DNA of 57,146 nucleotides from Caulobacteraceae bacterium (GTDB lineage Bacteria > Pseudomonadota > Alphaproteobacteria > Caulobacterales > Caulobacteraceae). The notes beneath the pieces were generated by a model, which saw only the letters and a program-made list of their open reading frames with translations, searched no databases and was not told the origin of the DNA. Where the stretch lies: assembly GCA_019746095.1 (NCBI GenBank), contig JAIESL010000023.1, positions 1 through 57,146 of the forward strand, given 5' to 3'. The position numbers and the translations under genes were made by a program. Shown here piece by piece: positions 16,690 through 26,027 of this stretch. Position 1 is the first letter of the stretch. Every line of letters begins with the position of its first letter.

Positions 16690-17389
16690 GGCCAGGAGCC
16701 GGGACGGATACGTGTCCCTGCTGGCGATGTCGTTCGCCTTCGGCCTGACGGTGTTCGGGACCGCTTTGGCGGTGGCGTTGCGGGCCTATCTGGTCGCGAG
16801 CGCAACGGAACAGCGCGACATTCTGGATCGCATCACCCTGGAGTCCGCGGCCAATGATGTATTCGGCCGGCTTTCCGCCGGAGAGGTCCATTCGATCAAG
16901 CCGACCAGCCTGGCCGAGATCGGCCTGAACCGGCGGAGGGTTGCGGTCGAACTGTCCCTGCCCGAGGGCAAGTACGATCTGCAAGGTGATCCCTATGCTC
17001 TCGTCCTCAAGGCGCTGCAACGGCATGGCCTTACCGCTACCGGTGAGCGCAAGCTGGCTACGCCATCCTTCGAAACTGTGGGGGCATTGTCTCGCGGATG
17101 GAGGCTGTCCGCGAGTGAGGAGGATTGTCTGCGTCGGATCGTTACGATGGGACGTGCGCCCGAGGAATTTCGGGCGGAGGCCGCACGCGGGGACGGCGAG
17201 GGTTCGATGCGCTCGATCGCGGCGGGTGATCAGGTCGATGTCCGAGTGTCGCTACCCGCCCGATCCGGGGTGAGCGTGCTCTGGGTTCGGGCGCGGTTTA
17301 CAGGCGTTGTGGACCGCCCATGGCGAGTTCACGACTATCGGCGCCTGAGGTTGAGGACGACACCGGCGGCTTGCGGCGCCGCCGAATGA
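16628..17389 (+). CDS. GspK-like pseudopilin
   Basis: 253 residues from ATG 16628, or 240 from TTG 16667; both lie inside the end of gspD. The shorter form would have a typical leader (NRRRAPRARSRDG) before YVSLLAMSFAFGLTVFGTAL, a prepilin-type helix lacking the +5 Glu, which is characteristic of GspK. The rest (FGRLSAGEVHSIKPTSLAEI and a beta-rich C-terminus) fits a reduced GspK, about 50 residues shorter than usual. GspK caps the GspI-GspJ tip; here the GspJ gene seems damaged. Confidence 0.65.
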   Translation: MRWWGGCKPWGCRLNRRRAPRARSRDGYVSLLAMSFAFGLTVFGTALAVALRAYLVASATEQRDILDRITLESAANDVFGRLSAGEVHSIKPTSLAEIGLNRRRVAVELSLPEGKYDLQGDPYALVLKALQRHGLTATGERKLATPSFETVGALSRGWRLSASEEDCLRRIVTMGRAPEEFRAEAARGDGEGSMRSIAAGDQVDVRVSLPARSGVSVLWVRARFTGVVDRPWRVHDYRRLRLRTTPAACGAAE

Positions 17390-17390
17390 C

Positions 17391-18197
17391 CTATTCGACC
17401 TCGCACATCTGGCCGGGTTCGGGGACGCAGCCTTCCAGACTTTCGACGTAGACGGTCACCGTCGAGGAGGCGGTTCCGCCGGCCCCGTCGCTGATGGTAT
17501 AGCCAAAGGTATAGGTCCCGGGTGAGCCGGGCGGGGTATAGACGACATAGCCGCCGCCGGAGCCGATCGAAACGCTTCCCCCTGTGGGCGTGCCGACCGC
17601 CGTGACGGTGAGCGTATTGCTGTTGGGGTCGGTGTCATTGGCCAGCACCATGATCGAGGTGCTGCCGAGCGGGGATGTGCTGGCGTCATCCGGGTTCGCT
17701 ACGGGAGGTTGATTGCTGGAGGTCACCGTCACAGTAACGGTTGCCGTCGAGCTTCCCCCATGGCCGTCCGAGATCGTGTAGGTGAACGTCCGCGTTCCTG
17801 CGGCCGCCGTGGCGACATATCGGATTCGGACGGGGCCGGTCATGGCAGTCGCCGTGCCGGCCGAGGGCGTGGACACCGCCGTGATCGTCAGCGGATGCCC
17901 TTCCGGGTCGCTGTCATTGGCCAAGACCGAAATATCCACCGTGCCGGAGGCGGCGACGCTCGCACTGTCGTTGACCGCGACAGGCGACTGGTTCGTCGCC
18001 TGTGCGGTTGTGATGACCTGGCGATTGCCTGAGGCGTCATAGCGATAGGAGATGGACACGCCATTCGAATAGGTGACTTTGATCAGCCGGCCGGCGCTGT
18101 CGTACTGGTATTGGGTGTCCGCCATTGCGGGGGCGGTCGGCGACAGCGACAGAAACAGGGCCGCACCGAAGGCGAGGATGGCTTTCAGGGGGCGCAT
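17391..18197 (-). CDS. Exported protein with a YD repeat and two Ig-like repeats
   Basis: 268 residues: a Sec signal (ILAFGAALFLSLSPTAPAMA), one RHS/YD unit (YQYDSAGRLIKVTYSNGVSI then YRYDASGNRQ), and two tandem Ig/cadherin-like repeats, each starting NQSPVAVNDSASV or NQPPVANPDDAST and ending FTYTISDGHGGSS or FGYTISDGAGGTA (Big_9/VCBS type). A short acidic tail with two Cys follows. It lies between the T2SS genes and the giant RHS gene and shares the YD motif with the latter, so a role as accessory or surface anchor is possible. It starts on the stop of the one-TM gene. Confidence 0.7.
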   Translation of the reverse strand: MRPLKAILAFGAALFLSLSPTAPAMADTQYQYDSAGRLIKVTYSNGVSISYRYDASGNRQVITTAQATNQSPVAVNDSASVAASGTVDISVLANDSDPEGHPLTITAVSTPSAGTATAMTGPVRIRYVATAAAGTRTFTYTISDGHGGSSTATVTVTVTSSNQPPVANPDDASTSPLGSTSIMVLANDTDPNSNTLTVTAVGTPTGGSVSIGSGGGYVVYTPPGSPGTYTFGYTISDGAGGTASSTVTVYVESLEGCVPEPGQMCEVE

Positions 18198-18577
18198 CAG
18201 GAAGCCCCGGTCCAGGTCTTGTTGGCTTCCACCAGGCTTGGGGGCGGCGGGGTGCGCAAGGCCTCGCGCACAGCCGTCTGGGTATGCGCCCTCGCCCGTT
18301 CGCTCGGCAAGGGCGGCGGATAGGCGTCCGGGCGCGTCAGCGCGTGTAAGGCGAGGAGCCCGGCGATGAGACCCAGGGGAATCGCCGCGAATGCCCCGAG
18401 ACGCGGCCAGGAAATCGCTGCCAACCGCTCTGCGGGCGTGCCGGCCCGGCGCCAGCGAGAGAGGTCTACGGTCATGTGCATTTCGGCGAGCACCCGGGCG
18501 GCCAGCCGCTCAAGAAAGCCTCCTGCGGCGCGTATCCATCCTTGGGCACGCGCTGCCGCTTCCATCGCGATCTGCAT
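18197..18577 (-). CDS. Small single-pass membrane protein of unknown function
   Basis: About 126 residues. I place the start at ATG 18577 because GGGGGGAGGG lies 5-12 bases upstream; the frame opens a little earlier at 18601. The N-terminal half is helical and Ala/Arg-rich; one membrane helix (LGAFAAIPLGLIAGLLALHA) is followed by a short Pro-rich periplasmic tail. It precedes the YD/Ig-like gene with stop/start overlap and diverges from the giant RHS gene, suggesting a role in that export system. No family is recognised. Confidence 0.6.
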   Translation of the reverse strand: MQIAMEAAARAQGWIRAAGGFLERLAARVLAEMHMTVDLSRWRRAGTPAERLAAISWPRLGAFAAIPLGLIAGLLALHALTRPDAYPPPLPSERARAHTQTAVREALRTPPPPSLVEANKTWTGAS

Positions 18578-18716
18578 CTGGACCCTCCCCCCGAAGTCCA
18601 TTCAGCTTGCCCACATCTTAGGCGAAAGCCAAGAGCAACTTTGGGTCGATTCACTCTTTCCGAGCGGAGGCAGTTGTGCTTGCCTGCACAGCGACGCTTC
18701 GGGTTGGGGGACTCTC

Positions 18717-21700
18717 GTGTTGAACATATTCCGACGTTCGCAAGATCTCATTCGCTCTGAAGGCTCGGCCGAGCCGGGACAGGCATCACCCCTCTCGCGT
18801 CGAATCCGCCTCATCGCGGCGGCGATCGCGATCGCCGTCACCGGCCTGTGGATGTCTTCCAGCACAATTGCCCAAACAGGCGCCGGCGGGGGCGGGGCCA
18901 TCCCGGTTGCTTCGGTCAAGATCGGCACGGCGAACCTCATCTCGCCCTCGGAGGCGCGGACCTATTACGATGGCTTGCCGACCGCGAGCACCTTTACCAA
19001 CAGCGTGCTGGTGTCCGGCCAGCCGGTGCACAATGCGCCGCATGCGGAGATCACAGCGCTCGCCCGGGCACTGAGTAACGATCCAGACCTGATCTACGCC
19101 TATGTCCGCAATACGGTGGACACCACCTTTACCTATGGCGTCGGCAAGGGCGCGATGGGCTCCATCGTTGATCGCAACGGCACCGCCTTCGATCAGGCTC
19201 AGTTGATGGTCCTGTTGCTGCGCGCCGCCGGCAAGACGGCGAGCTTCAAGAACGGCACGATCACGCTGGACGCCGCTCAATTCACGGCCTGGACGGGCAT
19301 CACGCGCGCGGACGCGGCTTGCCGCTTGCTGGCCAACGGCGGCATCCCTGGCGTCGTCAACGGCCTTTCGACCGCCGACTGCAACTATGGCTCGGCCAAC
19401 GTCTCCAGCGTGACCATGGCGCACGTCTGGGTCGTCGCCAACATCAGCGGGACCGACTACGTCTTCGATCCGGCCTACAAGCCTTACACGGTGAAGGCTG
19501 GCGCTGATGTAAGAGCGATCGCTGGCCTGACCACGGGCCAGGCGCTTCAGGACGCCTCATCCGGCGTCCAGGCGGGCACGGACTCCGGGGTCGCCTACGT
19601 CCGATCGCTGAACGCCACCGGTCTGAACAGCCGCATCCAGTCCGCGGCCAATGCCCTGCAGACTCATATCGACGCCAATCTCCAGAGCGGAGAGGTCGAG
19701 GACCTGATCGGCGGTCGCCAGATCGTGGAGATTCCGACCTCGACAGCCCTGCGTCAGACCACGCTGCCTTACACGTCATCGGTCACCCATTCCTGGAGCA
19801 ATGTGCCCGATGCCTATCGGGCTTCGGTAACGGTGCAGATCACCAAGGTCAGCCCGTCGAACGCGTCGGTTTACAATACGATCGCCGATCGGGTTCTGTA
19901 TTTTGACGACATCTACGGCCGCAAGCTGAACTTCTACTCCAAATACAAGCCGACCGGCACGAGCACGAGCGGTGACGCTTTTGTCGGGCGGCTGGAACTG
20001 GTCAATGAGCGTGGCGAGGCCACTGTGCTGGCCAGCTACACAGCCAACGAGAACGCCCGGCTGAGCTATGGGCAGGTCAAGCTGACCGTCAATGCACCCT
20101 ATGCGGCGACCGGAAGCGGGGCGGCGGGCACCTATATGGACGTCTACTCCGCCAAGGATGTCGTCTACGCCCTGCCGTTCACCATCGTCGCCGGCTGGGG
20201 TGAGACGAGCCGCGGCCTGGTCTCCAAATGGGGTTCGCGGGCCGACATGGTGCTGCCGATGCAGGTCAATCCGCAAGGCTGCGAGACCTGCGGCACGGGG
20301 CTGCCGGCGACCGCCGGAGACAGTCGCCGCGAGCAGCTGGCGGTGGAGTGGTTGGCTCAAGCTTCCCGCGCCGGGGCGCTGCATGCCCAGCTCGCTGGCA
20401 GCGTCTTCCAGTCCCACTATTCGATCGGCGTGGTCAGCGCGGACGCCTGGGTTCGCTATTCCGGCCAGGCGGGCGAGACCGGTCCGATCATGCCATGGTA
20501 CAGCATCGGCGACAGCTATGACCGGCTGGACATCGACACCGGCTTCAGCTTGACCAGCCGGACGTCAGACCCCGTGGCGCGCCGCGCGGGCGTCCACGCC
20601 ATTGCTGCGACCATTAATGCGCTGGAGGGCAGCGTCGCGGCCCAGATCGCTGACCTTCCCGATGTGACCTCGACCGCGTCCCGCTTCGCTTGGGGCAACG
20701 CCCCGCCTTCGGCGGAAGATCAAGCGACGGCGGGAACCGGGCCGCGCCGGTTCTACGCCTTCTCGAGCTCGAACTCCGCAGCGGCCGCTGACTTGGTGAG
20801 AGTGGAGGGCCGGGGCGTTGATCCCACGACGATCAACGGCTGGCATTCTGATGTCGGCGAGCCCGTCATAGGGACTTCCGAAGTCAATCAACGGCGTGGG
20901 CGTCTCGCCAGCACGATCAGCAGCTACGCCGCGGCCGGGTATTCCGTCGTGTCCTCCGAAGACGCCTTCCTGGGACCTGGACAGCGCGGCGGGGCCTATG
21001 AGCGTCCAGGCACTGCACAAATCTGGACCCACCGTCCCAGTTTCCAGCGTGGCGGCGCCCTGATCGCCACCCGCTACGACGCCAACGGGGATCCGCTCGA
21101 GATCGCCCATGTGACGGTCGGCGCCTATGATAACGCCAAGGGCGGTGGAGGCGGCGCCCAGGTCGATCACAATGCGCAGTACGACCCGTCCAAGATGGCC
21201 GACCTGCTGAAGGATGAGTTCGTCGACCGCTCCGCGGCGGCCGGCGTGGATCTCGGCAGCGGCAATATGAGCTACACCAGCCCCGCCGCGCTTTCCGTTG
21301 GTCAGGGCGACTTCCCCTACAGCCTCTCGGCCGGCCTCACCTGGCGCGGGGGTCAGCCCACGAACGCGCTGACCAGCCACGTCTCCAACGCCGAACCGAA
21401 CGGAGCTTGGACCACCAACTGGAACAACACCCTGAGCGTCTCCGCCAGCGGCCTTGAGGCCATGGGTGAGACCGACGTGCGTGCGGTCGCCGGCACCGTC
21501 GCGGCCTTCCTGGTTATGCAGGACATTTATCGCGCCACGCCGACGACCGAGCGCGAGGTGGCTGCGGCCCTGACCGCCGCCTGGTGGATGAAACATCTGG
21601 CCGGAAACGTGGTCACCGCCACGGTCGGGAGCAACTCCCAGCAGTTCCTCCGCCGCGCGGACGGACAGTGGTTCTCGCCGGGCGGTCGCTACGCCACCCT

Positions 21701-24700
21701 GACCCAGACCGGTCAACGCACGATCGTGACCGAGCGGCCGTCGTGCTCGACCGCCAACGGCTATATCAACACCCGGGGCTGGAGCTACAGCGCCGTCTCA
21801 TTCCAGCTGAAATCCGCGACGGGCGACGTCCAGTCCTTCCAACCTTGGCTAGCGGACATCCTCCCCGCCGGCACGGAAGAATCCTGCGCGCGGGTGCGCG
21901 GCTTCCGGCTCACCAACTGGACCTTCCCTCAGGGTGTGACGATCAACCTGACCTATGGCTATACAGCCGGCAGCGATCTCCCGAACCTGACCGAGGTCAG
22001 CAACAATCTGGGCTACAAGATCGTCTTCAACCAGAGTGGCCGGCTCGGCTTCTCGAATGGCCTGACGGGATCGAACCTACGGGCGGTGAGCGTCGACCGC
22101 GGCCCCTACAATGAGGAGGCGGTCAGCCACACGGACCCGGTTGGCAACGTCACCCACTTCACCACCCGCATCGACGGCCCCACGCTTTACAGGCGCTATC
22201 TGTTCGATCGCGCCTATCTGGCGCGGGATCCGTCCAAGCCCTCGATCGAATACACCTACGACGTCTTCGGTCGGGTGACCGAGGCGCGTGATGCCATCGC
22301 GGTGGCCAGTCCCGCGACCCGGGGATCGCACAAATTTTTCATCGCCGAGGGGTTCCGGGGTCAGCGGGAAGACCCGCTTGGGGGCCGCTACACCGTCGAG
22401 ACGCTCAGTAGCGGGCGGGCGAGCCGCCATGTCGACGAGATGAACCGAGTGTCGTCTGCGGAGTTCGACGGCCGCGGGCGGGTGATCCGCCGAACAGCGG
22501 CGTTCGGCAACATCACCGAGTTCGAATACGATGAGCGCAACAACACGACCCTGGTTCGCCGCAAGCCCCTGGCGGGCTGTGGGACGTCAGTCTACAACTG
22601 CCAGACGTCAGTCGTGACCGCGACCTACAACGCCTGGAACAAGCCCGCGACGATCACCCTGCCGGCGACCTACCTGGATGGTCACCCTGCGCACACCTGG
22701 TCGTTCGACTATGACATTCAGGGCCGGCTGATCACCCAGACCTCTCCGGAGGTATTCGACGGGAGGTCGGGATCCTACCGCAACGCGATCTGGCGAACCG
22801 CCTATGATTCCTTCGGCCGCGTGCGCTGGACCAAGGATCCGACCGATATCGAAGCCCGGATGGAATACGGCTCCGGAAACGCCGGACCGTGTCTGACGGC
22901 CCAGCACGCGGCGGACCAGTCGTCCGCGGTTCGCCAGACGACGGTGTTCCAATGCAACGCCGCCGGCGATGTCGTCCTGACCACCGATCCGCTCAGCAAC
23001 ACTTCCACTGCAACGTTCGACGCCAACCGGCGAAAGCTCACCGAGACGGGCCCGGCCTCGACGGGCATCCAGACGCAGTGGACCTACGACGCCGACGGAA
23101 ACGTTCTGACCGAGAGCCGCTGGGATTCCACCGCGAGCGTCTGGCGTACCGCCACCACGACCTACTCTTTGACCAACAAGCCTCTAACCGTGACTGACCC
23201 GGCAGAGGACATGGCGCGGACCTGCTACGATGCCCTGGACAGGACCCGTGTGGCGGTCGATCCAACGGGGCGTGCGACGCGAACCACCTACAACGCCGCG
23301 AGCCAGCCCTCTCTGATCGAGCGCTGGTTCGAAGCCAACCTGTCAGATCCGACCTGCGCCCTGACCAATACCCGGCCGGCGGAAATCAACACGAACCGTT
23401 GGCGCGAGTTCGAGTATAACGTCGGTGGTCTGCAGAGCGTCGAGATCGACGGCAACGGCAATCGCACGACCCTGACCTACGACGGCCTGGCGCGTTTGAC
23501 CAAGACGACCTACGCCGACGGTCGCGTCTCACACTTCCTGCGCAACGAACGGGATGAATCCTACGCCATCATCCGTCGCAACGGCGAGCACCACTACACC
23601 TGGCACGACCCACTCGGCCGGATTTATTGGGACTGGGAGACGACGGAGGGCGCGACTTGGGGGCAGGGTCGTCACACCCGGACCTCCTACGACCTTGCGA
23701 GCCGGCCAACATGGACCGCCGTATCGACGCAAACCAGCTCATCCTATGATGCGGCCCAGGAACGGGACATTCGCAGCTATGTCTATGACGACGCCGGCCG
23801 GGTGGTCTCGGATCGCATCCAGCCGAACAACGGTTCGATGGGGACCAGTCAGCTGATCCTTGGCTATGAGTATGACCGGGCGAACAACCGCACCGGCATC
23901 GTCTGGCCGGACGCCTACCGGGCGACCTACCGCTTCGACGCGGCGAACCGCGCGGATCGGGTGCAGTTCGGGCCTTCGGGCAATCCGACCCAGCACCAGG
24001 CGGACATCGCTCATGACTCCCTCAGCCGCCGCACGGGGCTGACCCGCTCAAACGGGGTCAACACCTCATACGCCTATGAGACCGACAGCGACCTGTCCCA
24101 GATCAACCATGCTTGGGCCTCCGGTGCGGGTCAGACGCCGGCGACCTTCGGCTTCCAGCATGATGGGGCAGGGCGCATCACCCTGACCCAGGTCAACCGG
24201 CCGGACCTGGAGTGGATGCCGACGGCGGCGGAGGCGGCCAGCTATGGCGTGCCCACGAACCTGAACCAGACAACCTCGGTCAACGGGGTGAGCCTGGTCT
24301 GGGACATCAACGGCAACCTGGATCAGCATGGGACCACCGACTACCAGTGGACCCATGGCAACCGGCTATGGCGGGTGGTCAAGCCGGCGAGCACCACCGA
24401 ATACGCCTATGACTCCACCGATCGCCGCACGATAGTGATCGAGGACGGGGTGATGACCCGCACCCTCTGGTCGGGCGCCGACGAGGTAGGAGAGTACGAC
24501 ACCGCGGGAGCCCTGCAGCGACGCTTCATCCCCGACGGCTCCGGCGCCATGGACGCGCGTCTGGCGATGGTGTCGTCGACCGGCGATGTCAGTTGGTTCC
24601 ACACCAACCACCAGGGCAGCGTGATCGCGATCTCCAACGCGTCGGGGGCGGCCACGGCGTTCGCCAACTACTCCGAGTATGGCAAGTTCGGCACCAACGC

Positions 24701-25475
24701 GGCCGGCAGTCCGCTCAACAGCCCGCCAGGCGGCAGCCCGTTCGGTTACACGGGCCGGCAGTGGGACAGCAAGGCCGGGCTGTATCAATACCGGGCGCGG
24801 TATTATGACCCGGCGTTGGGGATATTCCTCTCCATGGACCCGATCGGGACCAACGATGATCCGAACCTATATGGCTACGTCGCAAACGATCCGGTGAACC
24901 GGAGCGATCCAACCGGGATGTTCTGGCAGGACAGAAACGCTTACGTTGGCGGGCGTCCGATTAGCGACGGTCCGCTAAACAACGGCCACATGTACATTGC
25001 GACAAATGCCAGATACCGGGGCGATCCAGAAGCGAGAATTTACTCTGCCGGACCTCGTGGATCGGAAGGAATTTGGGGGCCGTTAGTGCCCGCTGGGCCC
25101 GGGAGCAGCATCAACACCAACGACACGGCGGCATGGAGATCATTGGGTACAATCGATAAGGTTGGTGCCGCAGAAAGGATCAATGCACCATCCATCGTGG
25201 TTGAAGGCGTCGCGACGAACATGGGCGGCAACCCGGACTATGAACTCACGCCTGGATTCCTGAGCGATGGAGGCTGCAATAGTAACTGCTGGGGAGCGGC
25301 CGTAGTGGGCGACTCTGAAGCGATTGCAGCCGAACAAGGCAGGCAACCGATGGGGCCAAATTGGTCGGCGCAGGGGAGCAAACCTGGAGGGATGGATTAC
25401 CCAGGGCAGAATTATGGTGGCAGAGTGGAGCGTACAAATCCACGCTGCGTTCCCGGCGATGCCTCCGAGTGCTGA
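18717..25475 (+). CDS. Giant RHS/YD-repeat polymorphic toxin with transglutaminase-like domain and CT1 tip
   Basis: 2252 residues from GTG 18717 (TTG 18720 also possible); the frame open from 18366 lacks a start signal. A long Sec signal (hydrophobic core IRLIAAAIAIAVTGLW, cleavage near residue 53) is followed by a transglutaminase-like domain (about 105-260) with His236 and Asp251 but Phe158 where the Cys should be. Next come a beta-rich region and about 900 residues of YD repeats ending in the RHS core hallmark YQYRARYYDPALGIFLSMDP, DPNLYGYVANDP and DPTG (about 2066). The last 186 residues, CT1, differ from the core in composition (lower GC). CT1 has His2091 (GHMYIA) and later Cys2191 (NSNCWGAAV), an order seen in permuted NlpC/P60/LRAT-like enzymes; that assignment is tentative. 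Confidence 0.9.
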   Translation: MLNIFRRSQDLIRSEGSAEPGQASPLSRRIRLIAAAIAIAVTGLWMSSSTIAQTGAGGGGAIPVASVKIGTANLISPSEARTYYDGLPTASTFTNSVLVSGQPVHNAPHAEITALARALSNDPDLIYAYVRNTVDTTFTYGVGKGAMGSIVDRNGTAFDQAQLMVLLLRAAGKTASFKNGTITLDAAQFTAWTGITRADAACRLLANGGIPGVVNGLSTADCNYGSANVSSVTMAHVWVVANISGTDYVFDPAYKPYTVKAGADVRAIAGLTTGQALQDASSGVQAGTDSGVAYVRSLNATGLNSRIQSAANALQTHIDANLQSGEVEDLIGGRQIVEIPTSTALRQTTLPYTSSVTHSWSNVPDAYRASVTVQITKVSPSNASVYNTIADRVLYFDDIYGRKLNFYSKYKPTGTSTSGDAFVGRLELVNERGEATVLASYTANENARLSYGQVKLTVNAPYAATGSGAAGTYMDVYSAKDVVYALPFTIVAGWGETSRGLVSKWGSRADMVLPMQVNPQGCETCGTGLPATAGDSRREQLAVEWLAQASRAGALHAQLAGSVFQSHYSIGVVSADAWVRYSGQAGETGPIMPWYSIGDSYDRLDIDTGFSLTSRTSDPVARRAGVHAIAATINALEGSVAAQIADLPDVTSTASRFAWGNAPPSAEDQATAGTGPRRFYAFSSSNSAAAADLVRVEGRGVDPTTINGWHSDVGEPVIGTSEVNQRRGRLASTISSYAAAGYSVVSSEDAFLGPGQRGGAYERPGTAQIWTHRPSFQRGGALIATRYDANGDPLEIAHVTVGAYDNAKGGGGGAQVDHNAQYDPSKMADLLKDEFVDRSAAAGVDLGSGNMSYTSPAALSVGQGDFPYSLSAGLTWRGGQPTNALTSHVSNAEPNGAWTTNWNNTLSVSASGLEAMGETDVRAVAGTVAAFLVMQDIYRATPTTEREVAAALTAAWWMKHLAGNVVTATVGSNSQQFLRRADGQWFSPGGRYATLTQTGQRTIVTERPSCSTANGYINTRGWSYSAVSFQLKSATGDVQSFQPWLADILPAGTEESCARVRGFRLTNWTFPQGVTINLTYGYTAGSDLPNLTEVSNNLGYKIVFNQSGRLGFSNGLTGSNLRAVSVDRGPYNEEAVSHTDPVGNVTHFTTRIDGPTLYRRYLFDRAYLARDPSKPSIEYTYDVFGRVTEARDAIAVASPATRGSHKFFIAEGFRGQREDPLGGRYTVETLSSGRASRHVDEMNRVSSAEFDGRGRVIRRTAAFGNITEFEYDERNNTTLVRRKPLAGCGTSVYNCQTSVVTATYNAWNKPATITLPATYLDGHPAHTWSFDYDIQGRLITQTSPEVFDGRSGSYRNAIWRTAYDSFGRVRWTKDPTDIEARMEYGSGNAGPCLTAQHAADQSSAVRQTTVFQCNAAGDVVLTTDPLSNTSTATFDANRRKLTETGPASTGIQTQWTYDADGNVLTESRWDSTASVWRTATTTYSLTNKPLTVTDPAEDMARTCYDALDRTRVAVDPTGRATRTTYNAASQPSLIERWFEANLSDPTCALTNTRPAEINTNRWREFEYNVGGLQSVEIDGNGNRTTLTYDGLARLTKTTYADGRVSHFLRNERDESYAIIRRNGEHHYTWHDPLGRIYWDWETTEGATWGQGRHTRTSYDLASRPTWTAVSTQTSSSYDAAQERDIRSYVYDDAGRVVSDRIQPNNGSMGTSQLILGYEYDRANNRTGIVWPDAYRATYRFDAANRADRVQFGPSGNPTQHQADIAHDSLSRRTGLTRSNGVNTSYAYETDSDLSQINHAWASGAGQTPATFGFQHDGAGRITLTQVNRPDLEWMPTAAEAASYGVPTNLNQTTSVNGVSLVWDINGNLDQHGTTDYQWTHGNRLWRVVKPASTTEYAYDSTDRRTIVIEDGVMTRTLWSGADEVGEYDTAGALQRRFIPDGSGAMDARLAMVSSTGDVSWFHTNHQGSVIAISNASGAATAFANYSEYGKFGTNAAGSPLNSPPGGSPFGYTGRQWDSKAGLYQYRARYYDPALGIFLSMDPIGTNDDPNLYGYVANDPVNRSDPTGMFWQDRNAYVGGRPISDGPLNNGHMYIATNARYRGDPEARIYSAGPRGSEGIWGPLVPAGPGSSINTNDTAAWRSLGTIDKVGAAERINAPSIVVEGVATNMGGNPDYELTPGFLSDGGCNSNCWGAAVVGDSEAIAAEQGRQPMGPNWSAQGSKPGGMDYPGQNYGGRVERTNPRCVPGDASEC
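24876..24884 (+). other. Attachment-site core 1 (rhs/element junction)
   Basis: TACGTCGCA, encoding Tyr-Val-Ala of the conserved YVANDPVN motif. It is the first base run shared between the rhs gene and the boundary between the two element copies. Left flank here (CTATATGGC) is native RHS core; right flank (AACGATCC) is element. Confidence 0.7.
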
Positions 25476-25489
25476 AAAAGGATCATGCT

Positions 25490-25819
25490 GTGCGGAATAA
25501 TCACCTTACATTTTCTGCCGTAATCGCGGCGTTCTCAGTGTTTTCCTGTTCATCTGGCGGCAACTCTCATCCATACGCCTTGATAGAAGCTGGATCGAGT
25601 AGAGATGCTCTATATTCCGCACTCAAGAACGAGGTTCCGTTCGCCATAAGCTGCGATAGGGTGACGTATTTTCCGGGTGATGAGCAGTTCGATGATTGTA
25701 AGAGTCGGGGTGAATACATCATTATATATAGAGAGTCTCCGTATCAATACGCATACACCGTCTCCGGCGACCGCGTGACCAACGTTGAGACATCTAACTT
25801 TACTGTGACCTATCCTTAA
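25490..25819 (+). CDS. Lipoprotein, probable immunity protein for CT1 (copy 1)
   Basis: 109 residues from GTG 25490, which follows AAAAAGGA at good spacing; the frame open from 25361 overlaps the toxin tip and lacks a signal. The N-terminus is a lipoprotein signal with lipobox SVFSC (Cys20), followed by SSGGN and a small Cys-containing beta domain (VPFAISCDRVTYFPGD). It starts 14 bp after the CT1 stop, the usual immunity-gene position. A periplasmic lipoprotein would protect against a toxin acting in the periplasm, which suits a cell-wall or lipid hydrolase. GC content is well below the neighbourhood, as usual for toxin/immunity pairs. Confidence 0.7.
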   Translation: MRNNHLTFSAVIAAFSVFSCSSGGNSHPYALIEAGSSRDALYSALKNEVPFAISCDRVTYFPGDEQFDDCKSRGEYIIIYRESPYQYAYTVSGDRVTNVETSNFTVTYP

Positions 25820-25890
25820 ACCAGCCACCTGTCTTTGGTCCCCAAGGGATGGCTACGGGGGCATGAAGGTCGGAGCGTCGGAGGGCAAGA

Positions 25891-25967
25891 TAAAAGGGGT
25901 GTAGCTAACCCATTGCTGCGCAACGGGTTCTGGCGATACCGACGACTTGCTCCGACTTGCCCCTTTT
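25891..25967. terminator. Hairpin-rich end of the toxin/immunity unit (copy 1)
   Basis: TAAAAGGGG (25891-25899) can pair with the T-rich CCCCTTTTTA at 25958-25967, enclosing a second stem, AACCCATTG/CAACGGGTT (25907-25929, one mismatch). The outer arm ends in five Ts, so this may end transcription of the CT1-immunity unit. The same sequence recurs 7446 bp downstream. Confidence 0.4.
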
Positions 25968-26027
25968 TACAGCCGTAGCGGCGCCTCTGAGCCTTGCTGG
26001 GATCGGCCCGATCGGTGAGACTCCAGC

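Noticed and set aside
18366..18716. Upstream extension of the giant RHS frame
   Set aside because: Overlaps the minus-strand one-TM gene, has no ribosome site and would place 117 unrelated residues before the signal peptide.
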